Positions 8,476 through 18,103 of a DNA stretch of 64,000 nt are shown here, one piece after another. Numbering within the stretch: the stretch's first letter is position 1; each line of letters begins with the position of its first letter. A program made the position numbers and the translations under genes. The DNA lies in NCBI RefSeq assembly GCF_009696465.1, contig NZ_VULX01000012.1, positions 23,709 to 87,708 of the forward strand, in the 5' to 3' direction. The DNA comes from Inconstantimicrobium porci. GTDB taxonomy: Bacteria; Bacillota; Clostridia; Clostridiales; Clostridiaceae. Under the pieces are notes generated by a model. That model had not been told where the DNA came from, searched no databases, and was given only the letters and a program-made list of their open reading frames with translations.

Positions 8476-9798
8476 ATGGAATCAGAATTAAAACCAAGAA
8501 TCCCTAAAGATGAAATCAAACTTATGTATGGTATTGATGATAAGCCAGGTTTATCAATGCTTATCTTACTTGGAATGCAGCATATTTTTGCAGCTTTTGG
8601 AGGAATAATTGTAGTTCCAATTGTTATAGGAAGTACATTAAAATTTGACATTGCAACATCAACTGCACTTATGAGTGCAACAATACTTGCTGCAGGTATT
8701 GCAACTGTTATACAAGCTAGAGGTATAGGAAGGGTAGGCTCAAGGCTTGCATGTATTATGGGAACAGACTTTACGTTTGTATCTCCAAGCATTGCCGTTG
8801 GACAAGCAGCAGGACTTCCGGGAATTTTAGGTGCTACGATTTTAGGATCATTTATAGAAATTATATTAAGCTTCTTTATCAAACCATTAATGAAGCTATT
8901 CCCATCATTAGTTACTGGTACAGTAGTAACCCTTATAGGCCTTACACTTATTCCTGTGTCTATTGACTGGGCAGCAGGTGGAAGTGGTGCAGCTGATTAT
9001 GGCAGTATGATGAATATTTTGATAGCTATTGGAGTTATGATTTTTACACTTTTGCTTAATCATTATTCAAAGGGAATAACAAGTACAGCATCAATACTTA
9101 TAGGAATGGTTGTTGGATACATAGTATGTATACCTCTTGGTATCGTTGATTTTTCAGCTGTCAAGAATGCAGCATGGTTTTCAATGCCAAAAATCTTTGG
9201 ACATGGTGTAAATTTTAATCCAAAGTATGTTATTCCATTTATTCCTGCATATCTTGTTACAACAATTGAGACAGTAGGATGTCTTAAGGCTGTTTGTCAG
9301 GTATCAAAGGTAGAACACAATGATGATATTATTGGACGAGGAGTTCTTGCAGATGGTATAGGAAGTCTTCTTGCTGGATGTGTTGGAACATTTCCAAATA
9401 CTTCATTCAGTCAAAATGTAGGAGTAATACCACTTACAAAGGTAGCAAGCAGAGCTGTTGCTGTAATGGCTGGTATTATATTAATAATTCTAGGATTCTT
9501 CCCTAAGTTCAGTGCATTAATAACTATAATGCCAAATCCAGTACTTGGAGGAGTAGGTGTTGTTATGTTTGGAACTGTTGCAGCAGCAGGAATACACACA
9601 TTAAGTAAAGTAAAGATGACAAATCGTAATATGCTTATTATTGCAACTGCAATTGGATTGGGTTTAGGCGTAACATTTAGGCCTGAAATCTTAAATGGGC
9701 TTCCAGAAGGAATAAAAATGATTTTCTCGTCTGGAATATCAACAGGTACTATTGTAGCTTTAGTTTTAAATCTTGTATTAAAGGATAAAGAAAAGTAG
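8476..9798 (+). CDS. pbuX: Xanthine/uracil permease family transporter (NCS2), xanthine permease
   Basis: Proton-coupled purine base importer of the NCS2 family, 440 residues with about 14 membrane segments. Family features are LGMQHIFAAFGGIIVVP near residues 30-48, the QNVGVIPLTKVASRAV signature around 315-330 and the preceding TIETVGCLKAVCQ. GTAGGAG precedes the ATG. The guanine riboswitch upstream and the xanthine phosphoribosyltransferase gene 12 nt downstream make xanthine (or guanine) the likely substrate; a related uric acid/uracil specificity cannot be excluded from sequence alone. Confidence 0.94.
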   Translation: MESELKPRIPKDEIKLMYGIDDKPGLSMLILLGMQHIFAAFGGIIVVPIVIGSTLKFDIATSTALMSATILAAGIATVIQARGIGRVGSRLACIMGTDFTFVSPSIAVGQAAGLPGILGATILGSFIEIILSFFIKPLMKLFPSLVTGTVVTLIGLTLIPVSIDWAAGGSGAADYGSMMNILIAIGVMIFTLLLNHYSKGITSTASILIGMVVGYIVCIPLGIVDFSAVKNAAWFSMPKIFGHGVNFNPKYVIPFIPAYLVTTIETVGCLKAVCQVSKVEHNDDIIGRGVLADGIGSLLAGCVGTFPNTSFSQNVGVIPLTKVASRAVAVMAGIILIILGFFPKFSALITIMPNPVLGGVGVVMFGTVAAAGIHTLSKVKMTNRNMLIIATAIGLGLGVTFRPEILNGLPEGIKMIFSSGISTGTIVALVLNLVLKDKEK

Positions 9799-9810
9799 GA
9801 GGAATTACTG

Positions 9811-10386
9811 ATGAAAAAGTTAGAAGAAAGAATATTAAAAGAGGGACGTGCTCTTTCAAAAGAAGTTCTAAAAGTTGATTCTTTTTTAAATCATGCGGTA
9901 GATACAAAGCTTATGTATGATATAGGAGAGGAATTTAAGAAATACTTTGAAAATCATAATATAACAAAAATATTTACTATTGAAAGTTCTGGTATTGCAC
10001 CAGCAGTTATGACAGCATTTTTGATGGATTTACCAATGGTTACTTTAAAAAAGAAGACTTCAAAAATACTTAATGGTGAAGTTTATCAGACTACAGTACA
10101 TTCATTTACTAAGGATAGTGATTATGAGCTTACACTTTCAAAAGATTATATAAATAGCAATGATAAGGTGCTTATTATAGATGACTTTTTAGCAAATGGA
10201 GAAGCAGCAAAAGGTGCTGCAAGGCTAGTTGAGGAAGCTGGAGCTAAGGTATCTGGCATTGGTATAGTAATAGAAAAGTCATTTCAGCCAGGAAGAGAAA
10301 TACTTGAAGAAAAGGGATATGATATATGTTCCCTTGCTAGAATTTCTAAGCTTGATAAAGATGTAATTGAATTTATAGAAGAGTAA
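9811..10386 (+). CDS. xpt: Xanthine phosphoribosyltransferase
   Basis: Cytoplasmic purine salvage enzyme that joins xanthine to PRPP to give XMP. The 191-residue length is typical. The PRPP-binding loop is clear as [17 protein letters not shown] (residues about 119-135), and the N-terminal [23 protein letters not shown] matches the family start. It follows pbuX by 12 nt with an AGGAGG-like site, so import and phosphoribosylation are one guanine-repressed operon. Confidence 0.96.
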   Translation: MKKLEERILKEGRALSKEVLKVDSFLNHAVDTKLMYDIGEEFKKYFENHNITKIFTIESSGIAPAVMTAFLMDLPMVTLKKKTSKILNGEVYQTTVHSFTKDSDYELTLSKDYINSNDKVLIIDDFLANGEAAKGAARLVEEAGAKVSGIGIVIEKSFQPGREILEEKGYDICSLARISKLDKDVIEFIEE

Positions 10387-10424
10387 GTTATTTTAGTTAT
10401 TTTAAGAAAAGTATATAATTATAA

Positions 10425-10458
10425 GAGGGGTATTTTAATTGACATTAAAATACCCTTT
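10425..10458 (+). terminator. Terminator-like hairpin after xpt
   Basis: AGGGGTATTTTAAT pairs with ATTAAAATACCCTT over a 2-4 nt loop; the T-run on the right is only three bases, on the left an A-run is absent. Likely a terminator or 3' stabiliser. Confidence 0.65.
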
Positions 10459-10518
10459 AATCTATAATTTATATATTCCATTGTTTGGATTTTGAGAATA
10501 AAAAAGGGGGCTGATAAC

Positions 10519-13431
10519 ATGGAATATACTATAGGAAATTTATATCATGGATTTAAATTATTAAGAAAAGAAAAAATTGATGAAATAAAATCAACTGTAA
10601 AAATATTTGAACACTTAAAGAGTGGTGCTAGACTGATAAATTTGGCTAACAGCGATGATGATAAGCTATTTTCAATAGGATTCAGGACAACACCTTTTGA
10701 CAGCACAGGAGTTGCACATATCCTTGAACATTCAGTGCTATGTGGTTCAAGAAAATTTAGGACAAGTGACCCGTTTAGTGATGTAGCTAAGAGTTCACTA
10801 CATACATTTATGAACGCTATGACTTATACTGATAAGACAATTTATCCAGTAGGCAGCAGAAACCACAAGGATTTTATGAATCTTATGGATGTTTATCTTG
10901 ATGCAGTGCTTCATCCAAAAATATACGAAAATCACAACATACTTAAGCAGGAAGGCTGGAGATATGAATTAAATGATGATAATACACTTTCATACAAAGG
11001 AGTTGTTTATAGTGAGATGATGGGAGCACTTTCTTCTCCAGAAGAAACAATCATCAATAATATTTATTCAAGCCTCTTCCCTGGAACTACTTATGACAAT
11101 ATTTCTGGTGGAGATCCTAATATAATACCACAGCTTACACAGGAAAACTTTGAAAAATTCCACAGCAGATTTTATCATCCATCAAACAGCTATATTTATT
11201 TGTATGGTGATATGAATCTTGATAAATGTCTGAAGTTTATAAATGAGGAATACCTTGATGAATTTGACAAAATAGAAGTGTCTTCAGCTATAGATGATGC
11301 AGAAGCATGTGATAAGATGGTTGTTTTGAGAAACTCATATTCAATAAATGAAGATGAAGAAGATGATAATAAGGAATTCTTAGCATTAAACTTTGCTTAT
11401 GGCAAGAGCTGCAATCCTTTAGAATATCTTACTCATAAGATTTTATACAATATGTTCATTGAATCACCTGCTTCACCAATAAAAAGGGCACTTCTTGATG
11501 CAGGAATAGGTGAATCACTAGTTACAGGCGATGATATGAACATGGATCCAACTAAACAGCTTTTAATGCCTATAGTTGTTAAGAATTCAGCTAAAGGAAA
11601 TGAAGAGAAGTTTAAGAAAGTTATATTAAGCACTTTAGAAAAGCTTGTAATGGATGGGATAGATAGAGACTTATTATCTTCATGTATAAATACTATTGAG
11701 TTTAGATTAAGAGAAATTACTCCATACAAGGGACTTCAATATAATGAACTTGTGCTTGAAAGCTGGCTTTATGATGGTGATCCAACAGCACTTCTTAAAT
11801 ATGACAGCGTAATTAATCATCTTAAAGAAGAAGTTAAGAATGGATATTTTGAAGATTTCATTAAGAAAAATATGCTTCAAAATAAACACTGCTCACTTGT
11901 TGTATTAAGTGCTAAAAAAGGACTAGCTGCTAAAAACGCAAAAAGGCTTGCAGATAAACTTGAAGCATATAAGAACAGCCTATCTGAAGAAGAATTGAAC
12001 AAGATAAAGCTTCAGAATGAAACTTTAAGAAAAGAGCAGAGTAGAAAAGATAGTGAAGAAGATAAAAAGACTTTGCCAAAACTTGATTTAAGTGAAGTAG
12101 ATAAGAATATTGAAAAACTTCCTCAGAGTATTTTTAAGAAGGATGATATTACATTCTTAAGTCATGATTTATTTACTGGTAAGATTGAATATATTGACTT
12201 CTTGTTTGATATAAGCGGCTTTTCTGAAGATGATGTAAAGTATATTGCTTTATTATGTAATGTACTTGGAGAACTAGATACTGAAAACAAGAATTACTCT
12301 AAGCTATCCGCTGAAGTGGCGGAAGTTACAGGTGGTATAGAATCATATGTAGATGTATATATGAAGCATGATAGCTATACAGAGTATATTCCAAAGCTTA
12401 TAGTAAGAGCCAAAACAATAAGCAGCAACATTGATAAAACATTAAATCTTGTTAATGAAATAATAACATTAACTAAATTTGATAATGAAGTAAGACTTAA
12501 GGAAGTTTTAAGAGAAATTAAATCTAAGCTTGAGTTAAGTGTAATTGAGAACGGAAATTTATTTGGAATCAAGAGAATATGTTCAATGGTAAGCTTAGGA
12601 TCACAGTTTGTAGAAGAAACTCAAGGAATGACTTATTTTAATTTTATATCTGATATTGTCAAGAATTATGAAACAAGTGGTAAGGATGTAATAAATAAAC
12701 TTTCTTCAATCTTTGAAAAAGTGTTTAATAAAAAGAATCTCATAGTTTCTGTATGCGGTGAAAAGGAAGATAATAAGGCTGTTATTGATAACATAGATTC
12801 TGCACTTACAGGTTTACAATCTAGTGAGTTAAAAGATGATTTAATAAAGAAGACAGGCAAAGCAGGTTCTCATGCTGTGATTACACAAAGCAGTCTTCAG
12901 TATGTAGTTAAAGGTTATAATATAGTTAAGCTTGGTAGAAAATACTGTGGTAGTATGCGTGTATTATGCAATATATTAAATAGTGAATATTATTATCCAA
13001 AGGTTCGTCGTGAAGGGGGGGCTTATGGATGCTATACTTTCCTAAGTAGAAATGGTAACATAGGTGTTACTTCATATAGGGATCCTAATTTAAAGAAGAC
13101 TTTTGAAGTTTATAATGAAACTTATAAATTCCTTGAAAACCTTGAGCTTTCTAAAGATGATATGGATAACTTCATTATTGGAACTATTGGAAGTAACTAT
13201 AAACCACTTACTCCTGAAATGAAAGCTTTAGCAGCAGTAACAGATTATATAACAGGAATAACTGATGAATATAAGCAAAAAGAAAAAGATGAAATATTAA
13301 GTACTACACTTGCAGAAATAAAAAGCTATGCGCCTATGATGAAAGAAATTATGGATAAAAATATATGTTGCGTAGTAGGAAATGAAGAAAATATCAAGAA
13401 AAATAATAATTTGTTTAATGAAGTATTATAA
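10519..13431 (+). CDS. M16C metalloprotease, presequence-protease-like
   Basis: Large zinc peptidase (970 residues) of the insulinase M16C subfamily, related to mitochondrial presequence protease PreP and to bacterial peptide-degrading homologues. The inverted zinc motif HILEH is at residues 67-71 (H67, E70, H71) and the downstream EMMGALSSPEE supplies the third ligand region. Four-domain clamshell length is complete, with the C-terminal RREGGAYGC and PLTPEMKA elements. A TTG at 10492 opens the frame earlier, but AAAGGGGG lies 8 nt before the ATG at 10519, so that start is chosen. Monocistronic. It probably clears peptides in the cytoplasm, since there is no signal peptide. Confidence 0.94.
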   Translation: MEYTIGNLYHGFKLLRKEKIDEIKSTVKIFEHLKSGARLINLANSDDDKLFSIGFRTTPFDSTGVAHILEHSVLCGSRKFRTSDPFSDVAKSSLHTFMNAMTYTDKTIYPVGSRNHKDFMNLMDVYLDAVLHPKIYENHNILKQEGWRYELNDDNTLSYKGVVYSEMMGALSSPEETIINNIYSSLFPGTTYDNISGGDPNIIPQLTQENFEKFHSRFYHPSNSYIYLYGDMNLDKCLKFINEEYLDEFDKIEVSSAIDDAEACDKMVVLRNSYSINEDEEDDNKEFLALNFAYGKSCNPLEYLTHKILYNMFIESPASPIKRALLDAGIGESLVTGDDMNMDPTKQLLMPIVVKNSAKGNEEKFKKVILSTLEKLVMDGIDRDLLSSCINTIEFRLREITPYKGLQYNELVLESWLYDGDPTALLKYDSVINHLKEEVKNGYFEDFIKKNMLQNKHCSLVVLSAKKGLAAKNAKRLADKLEAYKNSLSEEELNKIKLQNETLRKEQSRKDSEEDKKTLPKLDLSEVDKNIEKLPQSIFKKDDITFLSHDLFTGKIEYIDFLFDISGFSEDDVKYIALLCNVLGELDTENKNYSKLSAEVAEVTGGIESYVDVYMKHDSYTEYIPKLIVRAKTISSNIDKTLNLVNEIITLTKFDNEVRLKEVLREIKSKLELSVIENGNLFGIKRICSMVSLGSQFVEETQGMTYFNFISDIVKNYETSGKDVINKLSSIFEKVFNKKNLIVSVCGEKEDNKAVIDNIDSALTGLQSSELKDDLIKKTGKAGSHAVITQSSLQYVVKGYNIVKLGRKYCGSMRVLCNILNSEYYYPKVRREGGAYGCYTFLSRNGNIGVTSYRDPNLKKTFEVYNETYKFLENLELSKDDMDNFIIGTIGSNYKPLTPEMKALAAVTDYITGITDEYKQKEKDEILSTTLAEIKSYAPMMKEIMDKNICCVVGNEENIKKNNNLFNEVL

Positions 13432-13465
13432 AATAACATCATAAAAATATTAAATATATAATTAA

Positions 13466-13506
13466 GCCGTCAGCTGATTTGTAATAGTTAGCTGATGACT
13501 TTTATT
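13466..13506 (+). terminator. Intrinsic terminator
   Basis: TCAGCT/AGCTGA core stem extended imperfectly by GTC and GAC, with a T-rich tail TTTTATTTT. Confidence 0.75.
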
Positions 13507-13626
13507 TTACGATATTATGTTGTAAAATTTTAGTTGAAGTTATATTGAAGTATTTATGAAAAATTCAATATTTTTCTTTTCATAAAATAAAAGATTTATT
13601 CTTCACAAGAAGGGATAGGGATACAA

Positions 13627-14280
13627 ATGAACAAAGATATATTGATTAGAAAAGAAGTTTGTCCAATTTGTGGACAAGAAACAGAAGAACCTTATTACAA
13701 AGCATCATCGTTTAGAGTGAGTAAAGTAGATTATGATTTATATAGACATTATAAAACGATAAATCCATTACTTTATGAAGCAAGATTTTGCAACCACTGC
13801 GGATATGCAAATACAGTACAGTTATTTAATAAGCCTACAGAAAATGAAGCCTTTTATGAAGCTCTTTATAAACTAAACTGGAAAGGTTGGGAAATACCTG
13901 AGGAGTATTCGCCAGAATTTGCAATCAGAGTGCATAAGCTGATTCTTCTAAATAAGAAATGCATAAACAGCAAGAAGTATGGGGAAATTGCTATTATTGC
14001 ATTAAGGTTATATTGGCTGTACAAGCTGGTTGGGAATGAAGAGGAAATGTCAAGATTCAGGAGAATGTTTATTGAATATATTGATATTGCCTATAATAAT
14101 GAAGAATTTCCAGTTGGCAACAGTCTTGAACTGCAGACTGCATGCTATCTTATGGGAGTATTTCTGCAGGATGAAGGTGAAACTGCTAAAAGCAGGAGGT
14201 GGCTGGGATATGCACTTCAGTGCCCAGATTTAAAACCTTATATGAGAGAAAGAATTATAGAGTTTAATAGTATTAAATAA
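13627..14280 (+). CDS. DUF2225 family protein with two zinc-type CxxC pairs
   Basis: Cytoplasmic protein of 217 residues in the DUF2225 family, function unknown. Two Cys pairs, C12-x2-C15 (CPICGQ) and C55-x2-C58 (CNHCGYA), form a probable zinc ribbon split by a short insert. The rest is helical, and in the family is TPR-like. AGAAGGGATAGGG precedes the ATG. It stands alone between two terminators. Confidence 0.87.
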   Translation: MNKDILIRKEVCPICGQETEEPYYKASSFRVSKVDYDLYRHYKTINPLLYEARFCNHCGYANTVQLFNKPTENEAFYEALYKLNWKGWEIPEEYSPEFAIRVHKLILLNKKCINSKKYGEIAIIALRLYWLYKLVGNEEEMSRFRRMFIEYIDIAYNNEEFPVGNSLELQTACYLMGVFLQDEGETAKSRRWLGYALQCPDLKPYMRERIIEFNSIK

Positions 14281-14296
14281 ACATAATAAATTTTGA

Positions 14297-14327
14297 TTCC
14301 AGAGTATTAGTTTACTCTGGATTTTTT
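14297..14327 (+). terminator. Intrinsic terminator after DUF2225 gene
   Basis: CCAGAGTA pairs with TACTCTGG, loop TTAGTT, then T6. It abuts the operator at 14328. Confidence 0.9.
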
Positions 14328-14373
14328 CTTACGATATTGTAAGCTTGTAGAAAGTAAAATCGATATGTATTGA
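14328..14373 (+). promoter_or_regulatory. Promoter with CTTAC-N6-GTAAG operator, copy A
   Basis: Inverted repeat CTTAC-N6-GTAAG at 14328-14343, next to a weak -35 TTGTAG (14345-14350), 17-nt spacer and TATTGA (14368-14373). The stretch 14339-14377 is identical at 30 of 39 positions to 32295-32333 in front of the BceAB-like genes. That similarity is far beyond chance for non-coding DNA. It suggests control by a shared response regulator. Copy A now drives a decayed glycosyltransferase and perhaps, by readthrough, the ABC module at 15189. Confidence 0.7.
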
Positions 14374-14441
14374 TAACATGGAGCTCTAAAATTAATTGTA
14401 TAAGGAGAGAGTCTTTATATTAATTAATAAAGGAGTAAAAA

Positions 14442-15145
14442 ATGAGTGATTTTAGTCATGTGATTAATAAAATGCTGGACAAATCAATTAAATTTATTTT
14501 GTATCAGTGATTTTAAAGATTATATGGAATATAAATACATGTAGTTATCCTAATTCAGATTTCAAGGTGATGTACGATATAGCTGGTGATATGATTAAAG
14601 GAGATTTTTCTGGTATGAAGGGGTTAGGGTATATAGCAAGATTTCCTCATCTTACTTTTACTGTCAAGTATATGTTGTTTATTAAATTTCTTGCACCATA
14701 TCATAATATTCTAATAATGAAAATGATCAATATATCATTTAGTACAGTAACAGTTTTTATAGTATATTTAATAGCTGATATTTTGTTTGAAAATAAGAAA
14801 AAATCTATGGCGGCTTTGATAATTGCAAGTTTGTTTCCAACTTTTATAACATATACAGCTGTTTTTTGCGGTGAAAATATAGCCATGATATTTTATGTTT
14901 TAAGTATTTATCTTTATTTACTTATCATAATTATTATAAGCAGTAGCCTTCAGAAATGCAGGGTGACTGAGAGACCTTTATGGAGTGGCAGTGAACCAAA
15001 GATAACCAATATATTAAAAGGAACTAATTTTGAGAGTCTGGGAATGTGGAATGAAAGAGATGCTCAGTTTGTTGAGAAAAATCTGGGCAATTATACTAAA
15101 CTTATAGTTCAGTGTAGAAATAAAATCCTTATAAAATCCTTATAA
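14442..15145 (+). pseudogene. Decayed membrane glycosyltransferase (PMT/ArnT-like), frameshifted and internally deleted
   Basis: A good ribosome site (AAAGGAG) leads to ATG 14442, giving MSDFSHVINKMLDKSIKF, then a stop at 14508. The next frame (from 14507) continues with DIAGDMIKGDFSGMKGLGYI and several membrane helices with the style of family 39 glycosyltransferases (KYMLFIKFLAPYHNILIMKMIN...). After about residue 145 it jumps to a soluble C-terminal piece (DAQFVEKNLGNYTKLIVQCRNK) normally separated by many more helices. Only about 210 of the usual 500 or more residues remain. So there is at least one frameshift plus a large internal deletion. Confidence 0.75.
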
Positions 15146-15188
15146 TTTAGTTTTACCATTTAAACATAAGTTATGAGGAGGATACAAA

Positions 15189-15893
15189 ATGAGTGATATT
15201 ATTTTAGAAACAAGAGATTTATGTAAGAGATTTAAAGGACAGGATGCCAATAAAGATGTATCTATCCATGTTAGGAGAAATTCTATTTATGGACTTTTAG
15301 GACCTAATGGCGCTGGTAAGTCCACACTTCTTAAAATGCTTACTGGCATGTTCAGACCAACATCTGGAGAAATTATCTTTGATGGACATAAATGGAGCAG
15401 AGATGATCTTAGAAACATCGGATCATTAATTGAGGAAGCTCCATTATATGATAATCTGACAGCAAGAGAAAACCTTAAAATAAGGACAATCGTCCTTGAC
15501 CTTCCAGACTTAAGAATAGATGAAGTGCTTGAAATTGTGAACCTCACAAATACAGGAAAGAAGAAAGCAGGACAGTTTTCGATGGGAATGAAGCAGAGAC
15601 TTGGAATTGCTATAGCACTTTTAAGCAGTCCTAAACTGCTGATTCTCGATGAGCCTACAAATGGACTAGATCCATTTGGGATAGAGGAGCTTAGAGAACT
15701 TATACGTTCTTTTCCTAAGAAAGGAATAACAGTAATCTTATCAAGTCATATTTTAGGTGAAGTAGAACAGGTTGCAGACCATATCGGCATAATTTCTGGC
15801 GGAGTATTAGGCTATGAATCTGAACTAAGAAAAGGTGAAAACCTTGAAGAAACATTTATGAGCGTAGCAAAGAAGTACAGGAAGGAGGCATAG
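15189..15893 (+). CDS. ABC transporter ATP-binding protein, lantibiotic/bacitracin immunity type
   Basis: ATPase subunit of a three-gene ABC exporter, 234 residues. Walker A GPNGAGKST is at residues 38-46, the signature is FSMGMKQRLG, and Walker B is LLILDEPTNGLDP. Together with the two small permeases that follow and the two-component genes, the arrangement is that of LanFEG/BcrAB-type systems protecting the cell from peptide antibiotics acting on the envelope. TGAGGAGG precedes the ATG. It is separated from the upstream pseudogene by 43 nt and overlaps nothing. Confidence 0.92.
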   Translation: MSDIILETRDLCKRFKGQDANKDVSIHVRRNSIYGLLGPNGAGKSTLLKMLTGMFRPTSGEIIFDGHKWSRDDLRNIGSLIEEAPLYDNLTARENLKIRTIVLDLPDLRIDEVLEIVNLTNTGKKKAGQFSMGMKQRLGIAIALLSSPKLLILDEPTNGLDPFGIEELRELIRSFPKKGITVILSSHILGEVEQVADHIGIISGGVLGYESELRKGENLEETFMSVAKKYRKEA

Positions 15894-15895
15894 TC

Positions 15896-16645
15896 ATGTA
15901 TAAGTATTTCAAGTCAGAGAATTTAAAGACAAAACGTACATTTATTAATAAGATGACTTATTTAGCACCTATAATTATAATAGTATTATCAATTTTTCTT
16001 TGTGTTGATTATTTTCAGGTAGATATATATAACTGGTGGTATACTACCGGCATAACCGCTGTACTTTCTATAGGCTGCTGTCTACTTGTGAGAATAGATG
16101 TTCTAAAGAAAAACAGGGCGGTGCTTGGACTTCCTGTTGACCTTAAAAAAGTCTGGATGTCAAAGATATTAGTAGAAATAAAAAATCTCGCAGCAGCATG
16201 CTTTATAATTTTCTTATTTGGCCAGCTATCAAGAACGCTGCTTCCGTTTAAATCAGCATCTGACATTCCACTATTATCTGGATTTGCATCAGCAGTAATT
16301 ATGATTATAACAACTATGTGGCAGATACCAGTATTAATGTTTGCAGGTAAAAAGATTGGTATGTTTCCTACTATACTTATCAGTTTTGCTCTTGATGTTG
16401 TATCTATAATAATTGCAGTAAAAAAAACATGGTGTTTTCTGCCTACATCTTATACAGCAAGACTTATGTGTCCAGTTATCAAAATATTACCTAATGGACT
16501 GTTGGCAGTGCCTGAAAGTGCTACATTTTCGCAGGAACTATTAAATAAAGATGCAATTTTTCTTGGCATAACAGTATCAATTATACTATTTGTTCTATTT
16601 TCATTTTTAACAGCAAAGTGGTATGAGAACCAGGAGGCTAGATAA
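15896..16645 (+). CDS. ABC permease, lantibiotic immunity (MutE/EpiE-like)
   Basis: Integral membrane subunit of the ABC exporter, 249 residues with about six membrane segments (for example 23-40, 50-65, 95-112, 130-150, 160-178, 224-241). It starts two bases after the ATPase stop with GGAGG inside the preceding gene, so the two are tightly translationally linked. Low conservation at sequence level is usual for this family. Function is inferred from position and topology. Confidence 0.85.
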   Translation: MYKYFKSENLKTKRTFINKMTYLAPIIIIVLSIFLCVDYFQVDIYNWWYTTGITAVLSIGCCLLVRIDVLKKNRAVLGLPVDLKKVWMSKILVEIKNLAAACFIIFLFGQLSRTLLPFKSASDIPLLSGFASAVIMIITTMWQIPVLMFAGKKIGMFPTILISFALDVVSIIIAVKKTWCFLPTSYTARLMCPVIKILPNGLLAVPESATFSQELLNKDAIFLGITVSIILFVLFSFLTAKWYENQEAR

Positions 16646-16646
16646 T

Positions 16647-17417
16647 ATGGATTTAATTAGATTGATGAGAGCTGATCTCTTGAAAGTTAAAAATACATCT
16701 TATTATTATATTCATGCTCTTGTACCTGTAGTGGTAGCAACTATGTTAGTAATTTATTATGGAACAAAGCCTAATGATGGCGTTGGATCAGCAATTGGTT
16801 TTTTAGAAACAATATCAATGGGGTTTCCACTGATTATAGGAGTTGTATGTTCATTAGTTATTGAGAAAGAAGTAGCAGCTGGAAGGTTTAAAGAAATGCT
16901 TTCTTCAAAGTATGGAAAGTTTAAATGCCTTTTAAGTAAGCTGCTTGTTTTAGTAAGTTGCGGTTTTATTTCTTTTTATCTTTCTGTATTTGTTTTTTAT
17001 ACTGGACTTAAGTATGTATATAAAAAGGTAATTATAAACCTTGGATTATTTATGAAAGTATCTTTAATTGTATTTGCAGTTATGATATTTTTCTATATTT
17101 TTCACTTATGGCTCAGCATCAAGTTTGGAGTCGGTGCTTCAGTTGGAATGGGTGTATTTGAAAGTCTTTTTGCAACACTGCTTGATACAGGACTTGGTGA
17201 AGGAATCTGGCAGTATATACCCTGCGGGTTCGCGTCAAGACTTGTTAAAAACTATTTTATTATTAATTATCCTAGTAAGTATACGGTAAAACTTAATTTA
17301 AGAAGCATCATAAGTGTAAATAATACTGCAGTTATTAATTGTGTTATATTTACAATTGTTGTTGGAATTTTCCTGGCTATATGGTTTAATTATTTTGAAG
17401 GAAGAGGAGAAGTTTAA
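16647..17417 (+). CDS. ABC permease, lantibiotic immunity (MutG/EpiG-like)
   Basis: Second permease subunit, 256 residues with about six membrane segments. The motif SLVIEKEVAAGRFKEMLSS around residues 76-94 follows the pattern of ABC-2 immunity permeases, where a cytoplasmic loop after helix two contacts the ATPase. An earlier ATG exists at 16623, but AGGAGG at 16632-16637 places initiation at 16647, directly after the preceding stop. Confidence 0.85.
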   Translation: MDLIRLMRADLLKVKNTSYYYIHALVPVVVATMLVIYYGTKPNDGVGSAIGFLETISMGFPLIIGVVCSLVIEKEVAAGRFKEMLSSKYGKFKCLLSKLLVLVSCGFISFYLSVFVFYTGLKYVYKKVIINLGLFMKVSLIVFAVMIFFYIFHLWLSIKFGVGASVGMGVFESLFATLLDTGLGEGIWQYIPCGFASRLVKNYFIINYPSKYTVKLNLRSIISVNNTAVINCVIFTIVVGIFLAIWFNYFEGRGEV

Positions 17418-17440
17418 CTGTAAAATATGAGGTGATTAAA

Positions 17441-18103
17441 TTGGCAGATATTCTTGCTATAGATGATGAAAAAGGAATACTTACTATTATAAAACATGCA
17501 CTGGAAAGAGAAGGACACAAAGTTACATGTGTTACTGATCCATTAACTATTGATGAAGGAAAGTATTTAAAATATGATCTTATCCTGCTTGATGTGATGA
17601 TGCCTGGAATTGACGGTTATTCAGTATGTAGAAAAATAAGAAATATTGTAGACTGTCCGATTATATTCCTAACAGCAAAGACAATGGAAGAGGATATAGT
17701 TACAGGTCTCAGCATAGGTGGAGATGACTATATTTCAAAGCCATTTGGTATTAATGAATTAAGAGCAAGAGTAAATGCACATTTAAGACGTGAACATAGA
17801 GAAAAGCAGAATGTCTTTTTATCATGCGGAGTTAAGTTTAACTTATTAGCTAAGGAAGCGTATTATAATGATAAACTTTTGCCATTTACTAAAAGTGAAT
17901 ATATTATTTGTGAACTTCTTGCTATAAATCATGGGCAGGTCTTTTCAAAAGACAGAATTTACGAGAAGGTTTATGGATTTGATGGAGAAAGTGATATTTC
18001 TGCCATTGTTGAGCATATCAAAAATATCAGAAGCAAGCTAAAGAGTGTGTGTATAAATCCAATAGAAACTGTATGGGGAATAGGATACAAATGGCAGGAA
18101 TAA
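17441..18103 (+). CDS. OmpR-family response regulator
   Basis: DNA-binding response regulator, 220 residues. Receiver domain: acidic pair D8-D9, phosphoacceptor D51 in LILLDVMMPG, and the conserved Lys in ISKPFG. The winged-helix domain follows with the family ending ETVWGIGYKWQ. The frame opens with GTG at 17432, but GAGGTG at 17430-17435 is properly spaced from the TTG at 17441 (MADILAIDDE), which matches homologue starts. It is the partner of the kinase that overlaps its 3' end and probably controls the ABC genes upstream. Confidence 0.92.
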   Translation: MADILAIDDEKGILTIIKHALEREGHKVTCVTDPLTIDEGKYLKYDLILLDVMMPGIDGYSVCRKIRNIVDCPIIFLTAKTMEEDIVTGLSIGGDDYISKPFGINELRARVNAHLRREHREKQNVFLSCGVKFNLLAKEAYYNDKLLPFTKSEYIICELLAINHGQVFSKDRIYEKVYGFDGESDISAIVEHIKNIRSKLKSVCINPIETVWGIGYKWQE

